A stretch of 64,000 nucleotides of DNA from Massilia sp. YIM B02763 (GCF_030412015.1 NZ_JASNRD010000006.1:83235-147234), one strand, 5' to 3'. Shown: positions 53,217 through 63,090, counted from the first letter of the stretch. The notes: generated from the sequence alone by a model not told the origin. A program made the numbers and translations.

Positions 53217-55451
53217 TTACCAGGAGAACGGTACGTACTTGATGCCGTCCTGGATGGAACCGATCACCTGCGCCTGGTTTTCCGGGCTTTCGCTGAAGCC
53301 GACGATCACGTTGCCGCGCGTCTGGTGCTCGACGTTCAGGGCATTCAGCCAGAACTTGTAGCCGTCGCCGTCGGGATTACGGTGCAGCACGTTCTGGTAC
53401 AGATTGGTCAGGAACTGCTCGTTCGTCGTGTTCGCGCCGTAGCGCTCGACGTATTCCGGCGACGCGGCGAATTCCATCGCGATGCTTTCCAGCGAGTGGC
53501 CGTGTTCCAGCGCATCCATCCAGAAACCCTGGCCGCTCTCGTCGGCTTCGCGGCCGAACAGGGCGCGGTAGACGCGGTAGATCTCGCCGGCGACTTCGCC
53601 CGCGCCGATGTCCAGCGCCACGGACATGTCGCTGAACTGCACGCGCTCGACGTTGATCAGGGAATCGTGGCCGCCGTTGCCCACCTTGTCGGTGATGCCG
53701 AAGCCCCACACTTCCTTGTTCACGGTGTAGTCGCCGCTCTTGCCTTCGTAGACGACGGTATCGAGGCCGCCCTTGCCGTCGATGGCGTTGTTGCCGGCAC
53801 CGGGGGCGGTCAGCTTGTCGACGCCGTCGGTGCCGGCGACGTTCAGCGTGCTCTTGACCGTCAGGTTCAGCGTGCTGCCGCTACTGCTCGAGTTGTCGGC
53901 CTTGTCGACCGAGACCGGCACGATCGTGTAGCTGCCGTCGGGCAGCGGCGACGTGGTGACGGACCAGGTGCCGTCGGCGCGGACCGTCGCGTGGGCGATG
54001 TCGATCGTGTCGCTCAGGTCGCTCTTGGCGCCGATCTTGAACAGCTGGATCTCGGTGCCCGCCTCGCCGGTGCCGAAGAACGTGGCCTGGTTGCTGCCGC
54101 TGCTGTAGGAGACTTGCGACGTCGGATAAGCCGGCGCCGTCGCATCGACGTTGAAGGTGGCCGTGGCGCTGTGCGCCGAGTTGTTGCCTGCGGCATCGGT
54201 CGCGACCGCGTAGATCTGGTAGTCCAGGCCATCGCTGAAGGGGTTGAGCTTGGCGGTCCAGAGGCCGTTGGCATCGGCGACCGCGCTGCCGACCTGCACG
54301 TTGTTGGCCGTGTAGATCTTGACCGTCGCACCGGCCTCGGCGCTGCCCGTCAGGCTCGGGATGCTCTTGGTGGAGATGTAGCCGTTGCCGTTCTTGGCCA
54401 CGGTGAACACGGGTGCGTTCGGTGGCGTCGTGTCGGCGGCGACCACGTCGGCGCGCGACACGCTGAGGCCGTTGCTGAATTCGAACAGTTCGATCGAGCG
54501 CAGGGTATCCGTGCCGTCGATGCCGTCGCGGCTCGTGACCTGCAGGTCGCCGTTGGACTGCAGGGTAAAGATGTAGTTGCTGCGTTCGCCGCGGAAGACC
54601 GCGGTATCCGTTCCTGCTCCGCCATCGATCATGTCATTGCCTCCATCTCCTTCGAGTTTATCGTCGGCAGCCGTACCGCTCAGGGTATCGGCGCCACTGG
54701 TTCCCGTGATGTAACGTCCACCGGACGTGGAATTGATGCCGTAGGCGCCGCGCAAACCATCGCCGCCGTACAGCCAGTTGAGTGCCGCGATGTCGTATTG
54801 CTGGTAGGTGGAATACGGACCCGATGGAGCGTCCGTGTACGACATCAGGGTATTGCCGGTGTTGTCCTGCGCAATCGGCAGCACGGCCGGGTTATCGCCC
54901 GAGTAGTTCGGATCCTGGAAGGAATGCTTCAATCCGAGGGCATGCCCCAGCTCGTGCAGCAGCGTTTCGTAGCCATAGCTGCCGGACGCCAGGTTGGCGT
55001 TCTGGGCGCCGATCCATCCCGCATTGTCCAGATACACGTAGGCATCGGCGTCGAATGCCAGCTTGCTGCCGGTGCTGTACGAACTTTGCCAGCTGCACAA
55101 GCCGGCGACGTTGGTGCCGATGATGTCCACGCTGGCCAGGTGGATCTGGGCCGCCGTGCCGCTGTTCGATTCGACGAACTGGATGCCGGTCACGTCGGAA
55201 ATATAGGCGAATGCCGCGCGGGTCGCTTCCTGCTGGGAAGCGCTGAATGCCTGCAATGCGCCTGTGTAATTTGCCTGGGCATACTTGGCGTCTTCATTAC
55301 CAGAGGCAATCGAAAACGTGTAGGTCAGCGTATAGATGGCTGCGCCGGACAGCGTCGAGAGGAAATTCCAGTCGGGGCCGGTATCGAGCAGTGCGTCGAT
55401 GTAATTCAGCCCGGTGACCGGGGTAGTAGTAATGTCGGATACGGTTGCCAT
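53217..55451 (-). CDS. M10/serralysin-type metalloprotease with RTX, Big and DUF4214 domains
   Basis: A 744-residue protein. The zinc site is HELGHALGLKH near residue 166 (ligands His166, His170, His176) with the Met-turn LMSYTDA. Then a short calcium-binding glycine-rich block (GTSGADTLSGTAADDKLEGD, then GGNDMIDGGAGTD) resembles RTX repeats. Two immunoglobulin-like Big repeats follow (about 335-530), and a DUF4214 domain (about 615-735) with GEIYRVYRALFGREADESGQ. There is no signal peptide, so type I secretion with a C-terminal signal is likely. No ABC exporter is in the window. The ATG at 55451 was chosen over 55484 by family-like sequence. Confidence 0.87.
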   Translation of the reverse strand: MATVSDITTTPVTGLNYIDALLDTGPDWNFLSTLSGAAIYTLTYTFSIASGNEDAKYAQANYTGALQAFSASQQEATRAAFAYISDVTGIQFVESNSGTAAQIHLASVDIIGTNVAGLCSWQSSYSTGSKLAFDADAYVYLDNAGWIGAQNANLASGSYGYETLLHELGHALGLKHSFQDPNYSGDNPAVLPIAQDNTGNTLMSYTDAPSGPYSTYQQYDIAALNWLYGGDGLRGAYGINSTSGGRYITGTSGADTLSGTAADDKLEGDGGNDMIDGGAGTDTAVFRGERSNYIFTLQSNGDLQVTSRDGIDGTDTLRSIELFEFSNGLSVSRADVVAADTTPPNAPVFTVAKNGNGYISTKSIPSLTGSAEAGATVKIYTANNVQVGSAVADANGLWTAKLNPFSDGLDYQIYAVATDAAGNNSAHSATATFNVDATAPAYPTSQVSYSSGSNQATFFGTGEAGTEIQLFKIGAKSDLSDTIDIAHATVRADGTWSVTTSPLPDGSYTIVPVSVDKADNSSSSGSTLNLTVKSTLNVAGTDGVDKLTAPGAGNNAIDGKGGLDTVVYEGKSGDYTVNKEVWGFGITDKVGNGGHDSLINVERVQFSDMSVALDIGAGEVAGEIYRVYRALFGREADESGQGFWMDALEHGHSLESIAMEFAASPEYVERYGANTTNEQFLTNLYQNVLHRNPDGDGYKFWLNALNVEHQTRGNVIVGFSESPENQAQVIGSIQDGIKYVPFSW

Positions 55452-55708
55452 GGGTAGATCGTTGTGCTGCAAACATCGCGGCAATGTTTTGCCACAGAAA
55501 AATTGATTATAAAAAAATCACCTCAAGAAAGTATTTCCTGTGTGATAGTTGAAGTCAAATAAGAATTTCAATCGTGCGCACCCCTTGCCAGCCCATCAAG
55601 GCTTGGGCACAACAGTTGTTAGTGAACACTTACGAAACTGTTGTGTAATGACATCGGGGGGAGTGCCCGGACGGCGTCCGCGTCCGGGACCGGGGGAATA
55701 GCCTGGAA

Positions 55709-57769
55709 TCAGGCGCGCGGGGAAGCCAGCAAGGCTTTCAGGTTGGCCAGGCGTTCCTTGGGACTGAGTATTTCGTTTTCCTTCGGCGGGGCGTCGCCCA
55801 CGTCCAGCGCCATTTCCTTGATGAAGCGCGACGGGTCGCAGTGCACCAGTTCGCCGGCGCGCTTGCGCTTCTTGCACCAGGTGACGTGCAGGGTGCGCTG
55901 GGCGCGGGTGATCCCCACGTACATCAGGCGCCGCTCTTCCTGGATGCGGGCGGCGATCTTTTCGACGGGATCGTCGACGTCGCCCTTGTGCGGCAGGATG
56001 CCCTCCTCGCAGCCGACCAGGTAGACGTGCGGGTATTCCAGGCCCTTCGAGGCGTGCAAGGTGGACATGCGCACGGCGTCAGGTTCCTCGTCCTGGCCTT
56101 CGAGCATCGACATCAAGGCGACCATCTGGGTCAGCTCGAGCAGGTTCTTTTCCTCGCCGTCGCGGTCGCGTCCGCCGCGGCCGCGCTCCTTCAGCCAGTT
56201 GACGAACTCGAGCACGTTCTGCCACTTGCCCTGGGCGGCGCGGTCGTCGAAGTTCTCGTACAGGTAGTGCTCGTAGTTCATCTCCTTCATCATGTCGTCG
56301 AGCAGCTCGGCGGCCGCATCGCCGCTGCCGGACGGGCCGGGGCGCGTGGCGCGCGATTCCAGCTCGTTGATCCAGTGGCAGAACTCGCGCAGCGGGATCA
56401 GCTGGCGGTCCTGCAGGCGCGCCTCGATGCCGCCCTTGAGCGCGGCCTCGAACAGCGAGCAGTTCCACTGCTTGGAGAATTCGCCCAGCGCCTCGATGGT
56501 CGCCATGCCGACGCCGCGCTTGGGCGTGGTGATGGCGCGGATGAAGGCCGGGTCGTCGCCCTCGTTGGCGATCAGGCGCAGGTAGGCGATGATGTCCTTG
56601 ATCTCGGCCTTGTCGAAGAAGCTCTGGCCGCCCGAGATCGTGTACGGAATGCGTTCCTTGCGCAGCGCCTGCTCGATCACGCGGGCCTGGTGGTTGCCGC
56701 GGTACAGGATCGCGAAATCGGACCACTTGTTCTTGCGCTGGAAATGCTCGGTCGAGATCAGCATCGCGACCTGGTCGGCCTCCGTCTCGTCGTTCGGCAT
56801 GCCCGTCACCTGGATCGGCTCGCCCAGGCCGTGCTCGGACCACAGCGATTTCTCGAACAGCTTCGGGTTGTTGCCGATGACGGCGTTGGCCGCCTGCAGG
56901 ATGCGCGTGGTCGAGCGGTAGTTCTGTTCCAGCTTGATGACGCGCAGGTCGGGGAAATCGGTCTGCAGCGTTTTCAGATTCTCGACCGAGGCGCCGCGCC
57001 AGGCATAGATCGCCTGGTCGTCGTCGCCCACGGCCGTGAACATCGGCTTTTTCCCGAGTCCCGTCACCAGCAGCTTGACCAGCTCGTACTGGCAGGTATT
57101 GGTGTCCTGGTACTCGTCCATCAGCAAGTAGCGCAGGCGGCGCTGCCAGCGGTCGCGGATCGGTTCGTTGTTGCGGAACAGTTCCACCGGCAGGCGGATC
57201 AGATCGTCGAAGTCGACCGCCTGGTAGGCCTGCAGCGTGGCGAGATAGCTGCGGTAGATGCGGCCGGCCTGGGCCTCGTCCTCGTCCTGGGCGTTGTTGA
57301 TCGCATCCTCGGGGTCGACCAGGCCGTTCTTCCACAGCGAGATGGCGTTCTGGATGCGGCGGATTTCCTGCTTGTCGGTGGTGACGGCCAGGTCGGACAC
57401 GATCGTGTAGCAGTCGTCGCTGTCCATGATCGAGAACTTGTCCTTGAGGCCGACGCCGGCCGCTTCCTGGCGCAGGATCTTGACGCCCAGCGAGTGGAAG
57501 GTCGAGACCGTCAATTGCTTGGCCTGCTTGGGCTGCTTGAGCAGCTTGCCGATGCGCTCCTGCATCTCGAGCGCGGCCTTGTTCGTGAACGTGAGCGCCG
57601 CGATCGTGCGCGGATCGTAGCCGCGGTGTTCGATCATGTAGGCGATCTTCTGGGTGATCACGCGGGTCTTGCCCGAGCCGGCGCCGGCCAGCACCAGGCA
57701 GGGACCGTCGAGGTAGAGCACGGCTTCGCTTTGCGGACCGTTGAGGCCGAAATTCGGGGTGGTGGACAT
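55709..57769 (-). CDS. rep: ATP-dependent DNA helicase Rep (UvrD/Rep superfamily 1)
   Basis: A 686-residue 3'-5' helicase. Motif I is LAGAGSGKTRVIT near residue 28, motif Ia ALTFTNKAA, motif II MDEYQDTN near residue 218, motif III VGDDDQAIYAWRGA, motif IV LEQNYRST, and motif VI EERRLMYVGITRAQ. The length and the N-terminal FGLNGPQSEAVLYLDGPCLVL are closer to Rep than UvrD. It drives replication forks through protein blocks. It is convergent with nothing nearby and starts next to an unknown gene. Confidence 0.92.
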   Translation of the reverse strand: MSTTPNFGLNGPQSEAVLYLDGPCLVLAGAGSGKTRVITQKIAYMIEHRGYDPRTIAALTFTNKAALEMQERIGKLLKQPKQAKQLTVSTFHSLGVKILRQEAAGVGLKDKFSIMDSDDCYTIVSDLAVTTDKQEIRRIQNAISLWKNGLVDPEDAINNAQDEDEAQAGRIYRSYLATLQAYQAVDFDDLIRLPVELFRNNEPIRDRWQRRLRYLLMDEYQDTNTCQYELVKLLVTGLGKKPMFTAVGDDDQAIYAWRGASVENLKTLQTDFPDLRVIKLEQNYRSTTRILQAANAVIGNNPKLFEKSLWSEHGLGEPIQVTGMPNDETEADQVAMLISTEHFQRKNKWSDFAILYRGNHQARVIEQALRKERIPYTISGGQSFFDKAEIKDIIAYLRLIANEGDDPAFIRAITTPKRGVGMATIEALGEFSKQWNCSLFEAALKGGIEARLQDRQLIPLREFCHWINELESRATRPGPSGSGDAAAELLDDMMKEMNYEHYLYENFDDRAAQGKWQNVLEFVNWLKERGRGGRDRDGEEKNLLELTQMVALMSMLEGQDEEPDAVRMSTLHASKGLEYPHVYLVGCEEGILPHKGDVDDPVEKIAARIQEERRLMYVGITRAQRTLHVTWCKKRKRAGELVHCDPSRFIKEMALDVGDAPPKENEILSPKERLANLKALLASPRA

Positions 57770-57862
57770 GGGAAATTTCTGGAAGGACAGCTCAGCATTG
57801 TAGCGAAGCTTGTCCTTGCACTAAAGGGCGGCCGTACAACAGCGTCCCGGCCGCGCCGGCGC

Positions 57863-58744
57863 TCAACGGAAACGCGCGAGGTAGTCGGCCGCCAGGCCGT
57901 CCAGGTGCGGCGCATAGCGCGCCAGTTCGGCCTCGCTGCCCGGCGATTGCCAGTCGTCCTTCCACGTCATCACCACGCCGTCCGGCAGCACCACGCGGGC
58001 GAACGCCGCGCCGTCGCGCCGCACGTCGGCGATGGCGCCCCAGTAGAAGTCGCGCCGGTAGGACTTGCGCACATTGCCCAAGCCAAAGTCGAGCATCAGC
58101 GCATCGTCGATCACGCACACGGCGTGGCCGTCGATCTGGCCCGGCTTGGCATAACCCGGTGCGCCCAGCATGAAGGCATTGCCCTGGTTGAGGATCTCGA
58201 CCTGGCCGGACACGATGCGCGCGCGGTGGCCGTGCAGCCCGGCGAGGCGATGCACCAGTGAAGCGACCAGGAAACAGGCGCTGCCGTAGTTGTGCAGGTA
58301 CAGCCAGCCGAGGTCGTACATGCGGTCGTACAGGATGCGGCCGAAGTCGGCCAGCTGGGTATTGTCCGACTGGACCAGCAACTGCTGGCCGCGCAATTCG
58401 CCGCGCACGATGAACATGGCGTCGAACACGCGCCCGTAGCGATCGAGCAAGCCCAGGAAGCGTTCGGTCGCGCGCACCGCCAGGCCGTTGTCGGCATCGG
58501 CGGCCAGCGTCACCAGGCCATGCTGCTCGAAGCGTTGCAGCTGTTCGGCGATCACGGCCGGCGGATGGGGCAGTCCCCGGGCCAGGTGCGAGAGCGTCAG
58601 CACCTGGTGCGACACGAAGTCGTTGCCCAGTTTGAGGAACAGGTCGTAGCCCGGCATCGAATCCGTGCCGGGCACGTTCTCGACGACCCAGTTACGGACC
58701 TGGGCGACGCTTTGCAGGATCGGGGGAACGCGCTGCAATGACAT
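57863..58744 (-). CDS. Uncharacterised protein with possible transglutaminase-like cysteine fold
   Basis: A 293-residue protein without a recognised name. The N-terminal third (about 40-85) looks like a winged-helix region: HQVLTLSHLARGLPHPPAVI then AEQLQRFEQHGLVTL. The C-terminal half contains NYGSACFLVASLVHRLAGLH, then GHAVCVIDDALMLDFGLGNV, which together give a Cys, His and Asp in the order and spacing of a transglutaminase-like catalytic triad. Coding pattern is native. It is divergent from the AtaL-like gene. The triad is inference from sequence; the substrate is unknown. Confidence 0.65.
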   Translation of the reverse strand: MSLQRVPPILQSVAQVRNWVVENVPGTDSMPGYDLFLKLGNDFVSHQVLTLSHLARGLPHPPAVIAEQLQRFEQHGLVTLAADADNGLAVRATERFLGLLDRYGRVFDAMFIVRGELRGQQLLVQSDNTQLADFGRILYDRMYDLGWLYLHNYGSACFLVASLVHRLAGLHGHRARIVSGQVEILNQGNAFMLGAPGYAKPGQIDGHAVCVIDDALMLDFGLGNVRKSYRRDFYWGAIADVRRDGAAFARVVLPDGVVMTWKDDWQSPGSEAELARYAPHLDGLAADYLARFR

Positions 58745-58921
58745 TGTAAATACCCCGCACGAATCAAGACACAATTCCCGAGTTTGCCTGAAATTCCTGC
58801 GATTGGAAATGACAAAGCGACATTGCGAACGCGCGGACGGCCCCCACATCCTATCCAGCCGCACGGGATGGGTTACCATGGCCTGTGGGCGTCCTGACGC
58901 CATTGCATCCGAGAAAAAAAT

Positions 58922-59413
58922 ATGAAATTTGAACACCTGATCGAGATTAACGACCCGCTCAACCCGCTGATCGACACGGTGACGCGCGAACAATTGTGGC
59001 GCGGCCTGGTCTTGCGCGCCGAGGATCCGAAACTGTTCGTCCCGCACCTGGACGAATGCACCCTGGGCGAACGGAACAGCGAAACGAGCAGCTTCACGCG
59101 CCGCCTGCGCTACGGCGAGCTGGTGATCGACGACACCGTCTACCTGACCCCGCTGCAGGAAGTGCGCTTCGAGGTGCCGGCCCAGGGCGATATCGCCCAG
59201 TCGCGCCTGACCATGGCGATCGAGGCGCCGACCGAGGGCGTGCTGTGGGTGCGCTTCACCTACGACGACGGCAATCCCGCCGCCGCCGACGACATGGGCA
59301 AGATGTACGAGGACTTCAAGAAGTCCGCCTACCAGGAAGCCGACCTCGACACCGTCAAGATCGTGCGCCAGATGGCGGCGGAAGGAAAGCTGGACGCCAG
59401 CTATCTGAACTAG
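58922..59413 (+). CDS. AtaL-like SRPBCC protein (DUF1857)
   Basis: A 163-residue START/SRPBCC-like protein of the AtaL/DUF1857 family. It starts KFEHLIEINDPLNPLIDTVT, contains LWRGLVLRAEDPKLFVPHLD, and ends VRQMAAEGKLDASYLN. SRPBCC folds bind small hydrophobic ligands; the family was noted with fungal gliotoxin-type genes, but its bacterial role is unknown. The ATG at 58922 follows a GAGAAAAAAAT stretch. A family C repeat lies 12 bases after the stop. Confidence 0.85.
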   Translation: MKFEHLIEINDPLNPLIDTVTREQLWRGLVLRAEDPKLFVPHLDECTLGERNSETSSFTRRLRYGELVIDDTVYLTPLQEVRFEVPAQGDIAQSRLTMAIEAPTEGVLWVRFTYDDGNPAAADDMGKMYEDFKKSAYQEADLDTVKIVRQMAAEGKLDASYLN

Positions 59414-59424
59414 GCGTCAAAGCA

Positions 59425-59466
59425 GGGGTCAGAGCCCGGTGTTGCCTTTCAAAGGGCTCTGACCCC
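59425..59466. repeat. Palindromic intergenic repeat, family C
   Basis: Arms GGGGTCAGAGCCC and GGGCTCTGACCCC around the loop GGTGTTGCCTTTCAAA. The element at 25004-25045 is the same sequence in reverse orientation, with two or three differences. It sits in the gap after the AtaL-like gene. Confidence 0.82.
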
Positions 59467-59487
59467 GGTGTGCCGCAGCGAACGCCA

Positions 59488-60936
59488 TCACGTGCCCGGT
59501 TCCACCTCGTCCGGGTCGACGTCGCTGGTCCCCTTGGCGATATTGTGGGCCAGGTCGCGCAAGGCGGTGCGCACGCCCTCTTCCACCACCGGGTGGTAGA
59601 AGGGCATTTCCAGCATCTGGTCCACGGTCAGGCGCGACTGCACGGCCCAGGACAGCAGGTGCCCGATGTGCTCCCCGCGCGGGGCGATCATCTCGGCGCC
59701 CAGGAAGCGGCCCGTGACGTATTCGCCGTACACCCGCAACATCCCCTTGTTCTGCAACATGACGCGGCTGCGGCCCTGGTTCTCGAACGAGACCTTGCCG
59801 ACCGCGAACTTCGGCTTGCCCGGGGCCGTCAGCGCCTTGTAGCTGGCACCCAGCGTCACGATGTTCGGCTCGGTGAAGGCCGCCGTCAGCGGCGTACGGC
59901 GCAGGCCGGGGCGGATGTCCGGATAGCGTCCGGCATTGTCGCCGGCGATCTTGCCGTGGTCGGCGGCCTCGGGCAGGATCGCCAATTCCTGGTTGGCGTC
60001 GCCGGCGATGAAGATGTGGCTGTTCCCGCACTGCATGGTGCGGCTGTCGTACAGCGGCACGCCGTTCGGTCCCAGCGCCAGGCCGCTGTGCTCCAGGCCC
60101 AGGTCCTTCACGTTGGGCGTGCGGCCGGCCGCCTGCAGCACGTACTGGAAACGGGCGCAGCGCTCTTCCCCGCCTTCGCGCGTGCACAGCACGATCTCGT
60201 CGCCATCCTGCTCCGCCTTCACGATCTCGGACTGGAAATGCAGGTCCAGCTCCTCGCGCAGCACGCGCCCGGCCTGGCGCAGCACCACCGGGTCGGTCAG
60301 TTGCGCCACGCTGCCGCCGCGCGCATAGACGCTTACCCGCACGCCCAGGCGCGCCAGCGCCTGGCCCAGTTCCAGGCCGATCACGCCGGTGCCGATGACG
60401 GCCACGGAACGCGGCAGGTCCTGCCAGTAGAACACGTCGTCGCTGGTGATGACGCCCGCGCCGGCATCGGCCAGCACGGGCAGCCGGGTCGGCGCGGAGC
60501 CGGTGGCGATCACGATGCGGGCCGCCTCGATCTCGGTTCCCTCCCCGTCCGCGCCGTCGACGCGCAGCAGGTGCGGCGCGACGAAGCGCGCATGGCCGCG
60601 CACCTTGTCGGCGTCGGGGATGGTGTCGACGCCTTCGAGCACGAAGCCGACGAAGCGGTCGCGCTCGCGCTGCACACGTGCCATCACGGCCGCGCCGTCG
60701 ATGCGCTTTTCTCCCGCGTGCACGCCGAATTCGGGGGCGAGATCGAGCATGTGCGCGGCCTCGGCCGCCGCGATCAGGAGCTTGCTGGGCATGCAGCCGA
60801 CCCGCGCGCAGGTGGTGCCGTACTGCCCGCCTTCGATGAGCACCGTGCGTGCGCCCTGCTGCACCGCCGCGCGGTAGGCCACCAGGCCCGCCGTGCCGGC
60901 GCCGATCACCGCGACATCGACCTTCAATCTCTGCAT
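59488..60936 (-). CDS. Dihydrolipoamide-dehydrogenase-like FAD disulfide oxidoreductase
   Basis: A 482-residue flavoprotein. The FAD loop IGAGTAGLVAYRAA lies near residue 11. The redox-active pair is Cys43 and Cys48 in CARVGCMPSK, in place of the usual CxxVGC. The NAD loop is VIGTGVIGLELGQALARLG near residue 178, and the dimer-interface His and Glu are in FYHPVVEEG near the end. No lipoamide-complex genes are adjacent and there is no lipoyl domain, so it may serve a different disulfide or metal substrate. The ATG at 60936 has an AGGAG site. The gap to priA contains degenerate tandem copies of a CGGGACGAA-like unit. Confidence 0.85.
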   Translation of the reverse strand: MQRLKVDVAVIGAGTAGLVAYRAAVQQGARTVLIEGGQYGTTCARVGCMPSKLLIAAAEAAHMLDLAPEFGVHAGEKRIDGAAVMARVQRERDRFVGFVLEGVDTIPDADKVRGHARFVAPHLLRVDGADGEGTEIEAARIVIATGSAPTRLPVLADAGAGVITSDDVFYWQDLPRSVAVIGTGVIGLELGQALARLGVRVSVYARGGSVAQLTDPVVLRQAGRVLREELDLHFQSEIVKAEQDGDEIVLCTREGGEERCARFQYVLQAAGRTPNVKDLGLEHSGLALGPNGVPLYDSRTMQCGNSHIFIAGDANQELAILPEAADHGKIAGDNAGRYPDIRPGLRRTPLTAAFTEPNIVTLGASYKALTAPGKPKFAVGKVSFENQGRSRVMLQNKGMLRVYGEYVTGRFLGAEMIAPRGEHIGHLLSWAVQSRLTVDQMLEMPFYHPVVEEGVRTALRDLAHNIAKGTSDVDPDEVEPGT

Positions 60937-61058
60937 CGTGTTCTCCTGCTTGTTCGTCCCGATTGGTTCCGATTCGTCCCGCTTCGTCCTCGTCCGCATG
61001 CATGACGATACGCCAATTTTGCCATGTCGGCAGCGCAACCCCGGATTCGGGCGCCGGA

Positions 61059-63062
61059 TCAGATGTCGAGCGGATCGACCTCGAGCGACCAGCGCACCCG
61101 CGTCTTCATGGCGCGCAGCAGGTCCACCCACGCCGTCAGGAAGGTTTGCAGCGCGGGGCGCGAATTCGATTCGACCAGCAACTGGGCGCGGTCGACGTTG
61201 TGCACCCGCGTCATGGTCATGGGGATCGGATCGTTGATCACCACGGCATCGGTCGGCAGGACGTCGCGCGCGCTTTCCAGGAAGGCGATGGCGGTGGCCA
61301 GTTCCGGCGCCTCGGCGCGCAGCAGCGCCTGGTACATGAAGGGCGGCAGCGCGGCCTGGTGGCGTTCCTCGAGCAGGTCGCCGGCGAAGCGGTCGTAGTC
61401 GTGCCGCATCACGGCGCCGTACAGCGGATGCTGGCAATAGCGCGACTGGATCAGCACTTCCGATTCGAGGCCGGCGCGGCCGGCGCGGCCCGCCACCTGC
61501 ATCAGCTGGGCGAACAGGCGCTCGCTGGCGCGGTAGTCCTGCGAGAACAGCGCCGTGTCCGGGTTCAGCACGCCCACCAGCGTGAGTTTCTTGAAGTCGT
61601 GGCCCTTGGCGACCATCTGCGTGCCGATCAGGATGTCCACCTCGCCCCGGTGCACGGCGTCGAACGCGGCCTGGGCGCTGCCCTTCAGGCGCGTGGAATC
61701 GGCGTCGATGCGCAGGATGCGCGCCTGCGGGAACAGCGCGCTCAAGCCTTCCTCGACGCGCTGGGTGCCGCGTCCCAGCGGCTGCAGGTCGATGTTGCCG
61801 CAGGTCGGGCAGGCGTGCGGGATGCGCATCTCCAGCGAGCAGTGGTGGCAGCGCAGGCGCCGCTCGGGGCGGTGCAGCACCATGTGGGCGCTGCAGCGCG
61901 TGCAGTCGCTGATCCAGCCGCAGGCTTCGCAGCAGATCACGGGCGCATAGCCGCGCCGGTTCAGGAACAGCAGCGACTGCTCGCCGCGCTCGAGGCGGCT
62001 GCGCAATGCCGCGATCAGGGTCGACGTCAGCCCCTCTTTCGGCTTGTCGCGCTCCATGTCGATCAGCTTCACGCGCGGCAGCACGGCGTCGCGCACGGCG
62101 CGCTCGCGCAATTCGAGGCGACGGTAGCGGCCCGTCTGCGCATGGTGCCAGCTCTCCAGCGACGGCGTGGCCGACCCCAGCACGATGGGAATGGCGAGCT
62201 GGCGCGCGCGCCACACGGCCAGGTCGCGCGCCGAATAGCGCAGGCCTTCCTGCTGCTTGTACGAGGGGTCGTGTTCCTCGTCGATGACGATCAGCTTCAG
62301 GTGCGGCAGCGAGGACAGGATCGCCAGGCGCGTGCCCAGCACGATGCGCGCCCGGCCCTGGTGCGCGGCCAGCCAGTGCAGCATGCGCTCGCCTTCGGAC
62401 AGGCCGCTGTGCAGCGTGGCCAGCATCACCCCCGGGAAGCGCGCGCGGATGTTCGCTTCCAGCTGCGGGGTCAGGTTGATCTCGGGGACCATGATCAGGA
62501 TCTGGGCATCGTGGTCGCGCCCCAGGACCTGGGCGCAGGCCTGCAGGTACACCTCGGTCTTGCCGCTGCCCGTGACGCCGTACAGCAGCAGCGGCGCGAA
62601 GCCCTGCGCGCCGCCGATGGCGTCGGCGGCCTGCCGCTGCGCGGGATTCAGCGCCGGCATGTCGACCGGCGCCGGATCGTGGTCGTCCGCCAGCTTGGCC
62701 AGCTTCTTGAGGGCCCGGTCCAGCGCCACCGTGGAAGCCAGGCGCAGGTTCTTCGGCAGGCCCGGCATGGCCACCTCGCCCAGCGGGCGGTGGTAATAGT
62801 CGGCGGCGAAGCGCGCCAGCGCCAGCCATTGGGGCGAGAGGGGCGCCAGCTGGCCGCGCACGGCCAGTGCATCCTTCAATTTGTCCTCGGGGACCTCGCT
62901 CGACGCCTTGATGGCGACGATGACGCCGACCGCCTCGCGCCGGCCGAAGGGTACCAGCGCCAGTTGCCCGACGAGCGGCTCGCTACCGGGCTCGCAGGGC
63001 CAACGGTAGTCGAACACGCTGTCCAGCGGCGTATCGAGGGCGATTTGGAGGATGCAGGCCAA
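61059..63062 (-). CDS. priA: Primosomal replication restart helicase PriA
   Basis: A 667-residue PriA. The N-terminal 3'-DNA-binding domain (about 1-105) leads to the helicase core with Walker A GVTGSGKTEVYLQ near residue 165 and the DEEH box VIDEEHDPSYKQQEG. Eight cysteines in two zinc pairs follow (CCEACGWISDCTRCS and CHHCSLEMRIPHACPTCGN). Motifs LIGTQMVAKGHDF and QVAGRAGR complete the core. The start MACILQIALDTPLDSVFDY is canonical. The gene is transcribed away from the DnaA-box region and towards the flavoprotein. Confidence 0.95.
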   Translation of the reverse strand: MACILQIALDTPLDSVFDYRWPCEPGSEPLVGQLALVPFGRREAVGVIVAIKASSEVPEDKLKDALAVRGQLAPLSPQWLALARFAADYYHRPLGEVAMPGLPKNLRLASTVALDRALKKLAKLADDHDPAPVDMPALNPAQRQAADAIGGAQGFAPLLLYGVTGSGKTEVYLQACAQVLGRDHDAQILIMVPEINLTPQLEANIRARFPGVMLATLHSGLSEGERMLHWLAAHQGRARIVLGTRLAILSSLPHLKLIVIDEEHDPSYKQQEGLRYSARDLAVWRARQLAIPIVLGSATPSLESWHHAQTGRYRRLELRERAVRDAVLPRVKLIDMERDKPKEGLTSTLIAALRSRLERGEQSLLFLNRRGYAPVICCEACGWISDCTRCSAHMVLHRPERRLRCHHCSLEMRIPHACPTCGNIDLQPLGRGTQRVEEGLSALFPQARILRIDADSTRLKGSAQAAFDAVHRGEVDILIGTQMVAKGHDFKKLTLVGVLNPDTALFSQDYRASERLFAQLMQVAGRAGRAGLESEVLIQSRYCQHPLYGAVMRHDYDRFAGDLLEERHQAALPPFMYQALLRAEAPELATAIAFLESARDVLPTDAVVINDPIPMTMTRVHNVDRAQLLVESNSRPALQTFLTAWVDLLRAMKTRVRWSLEVDPLDI

Positions 63063-63090
63063 ACGGGTACCTTGTGAGGAGGGAGAGGAC

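Noticed and set aside
59488..60936. Mercuric reductase as an identity for the flavoprotein
   Set aside because: The protein lacks the C-terminal vicinal cysteine pair and an N-terminal metal-binding domain.
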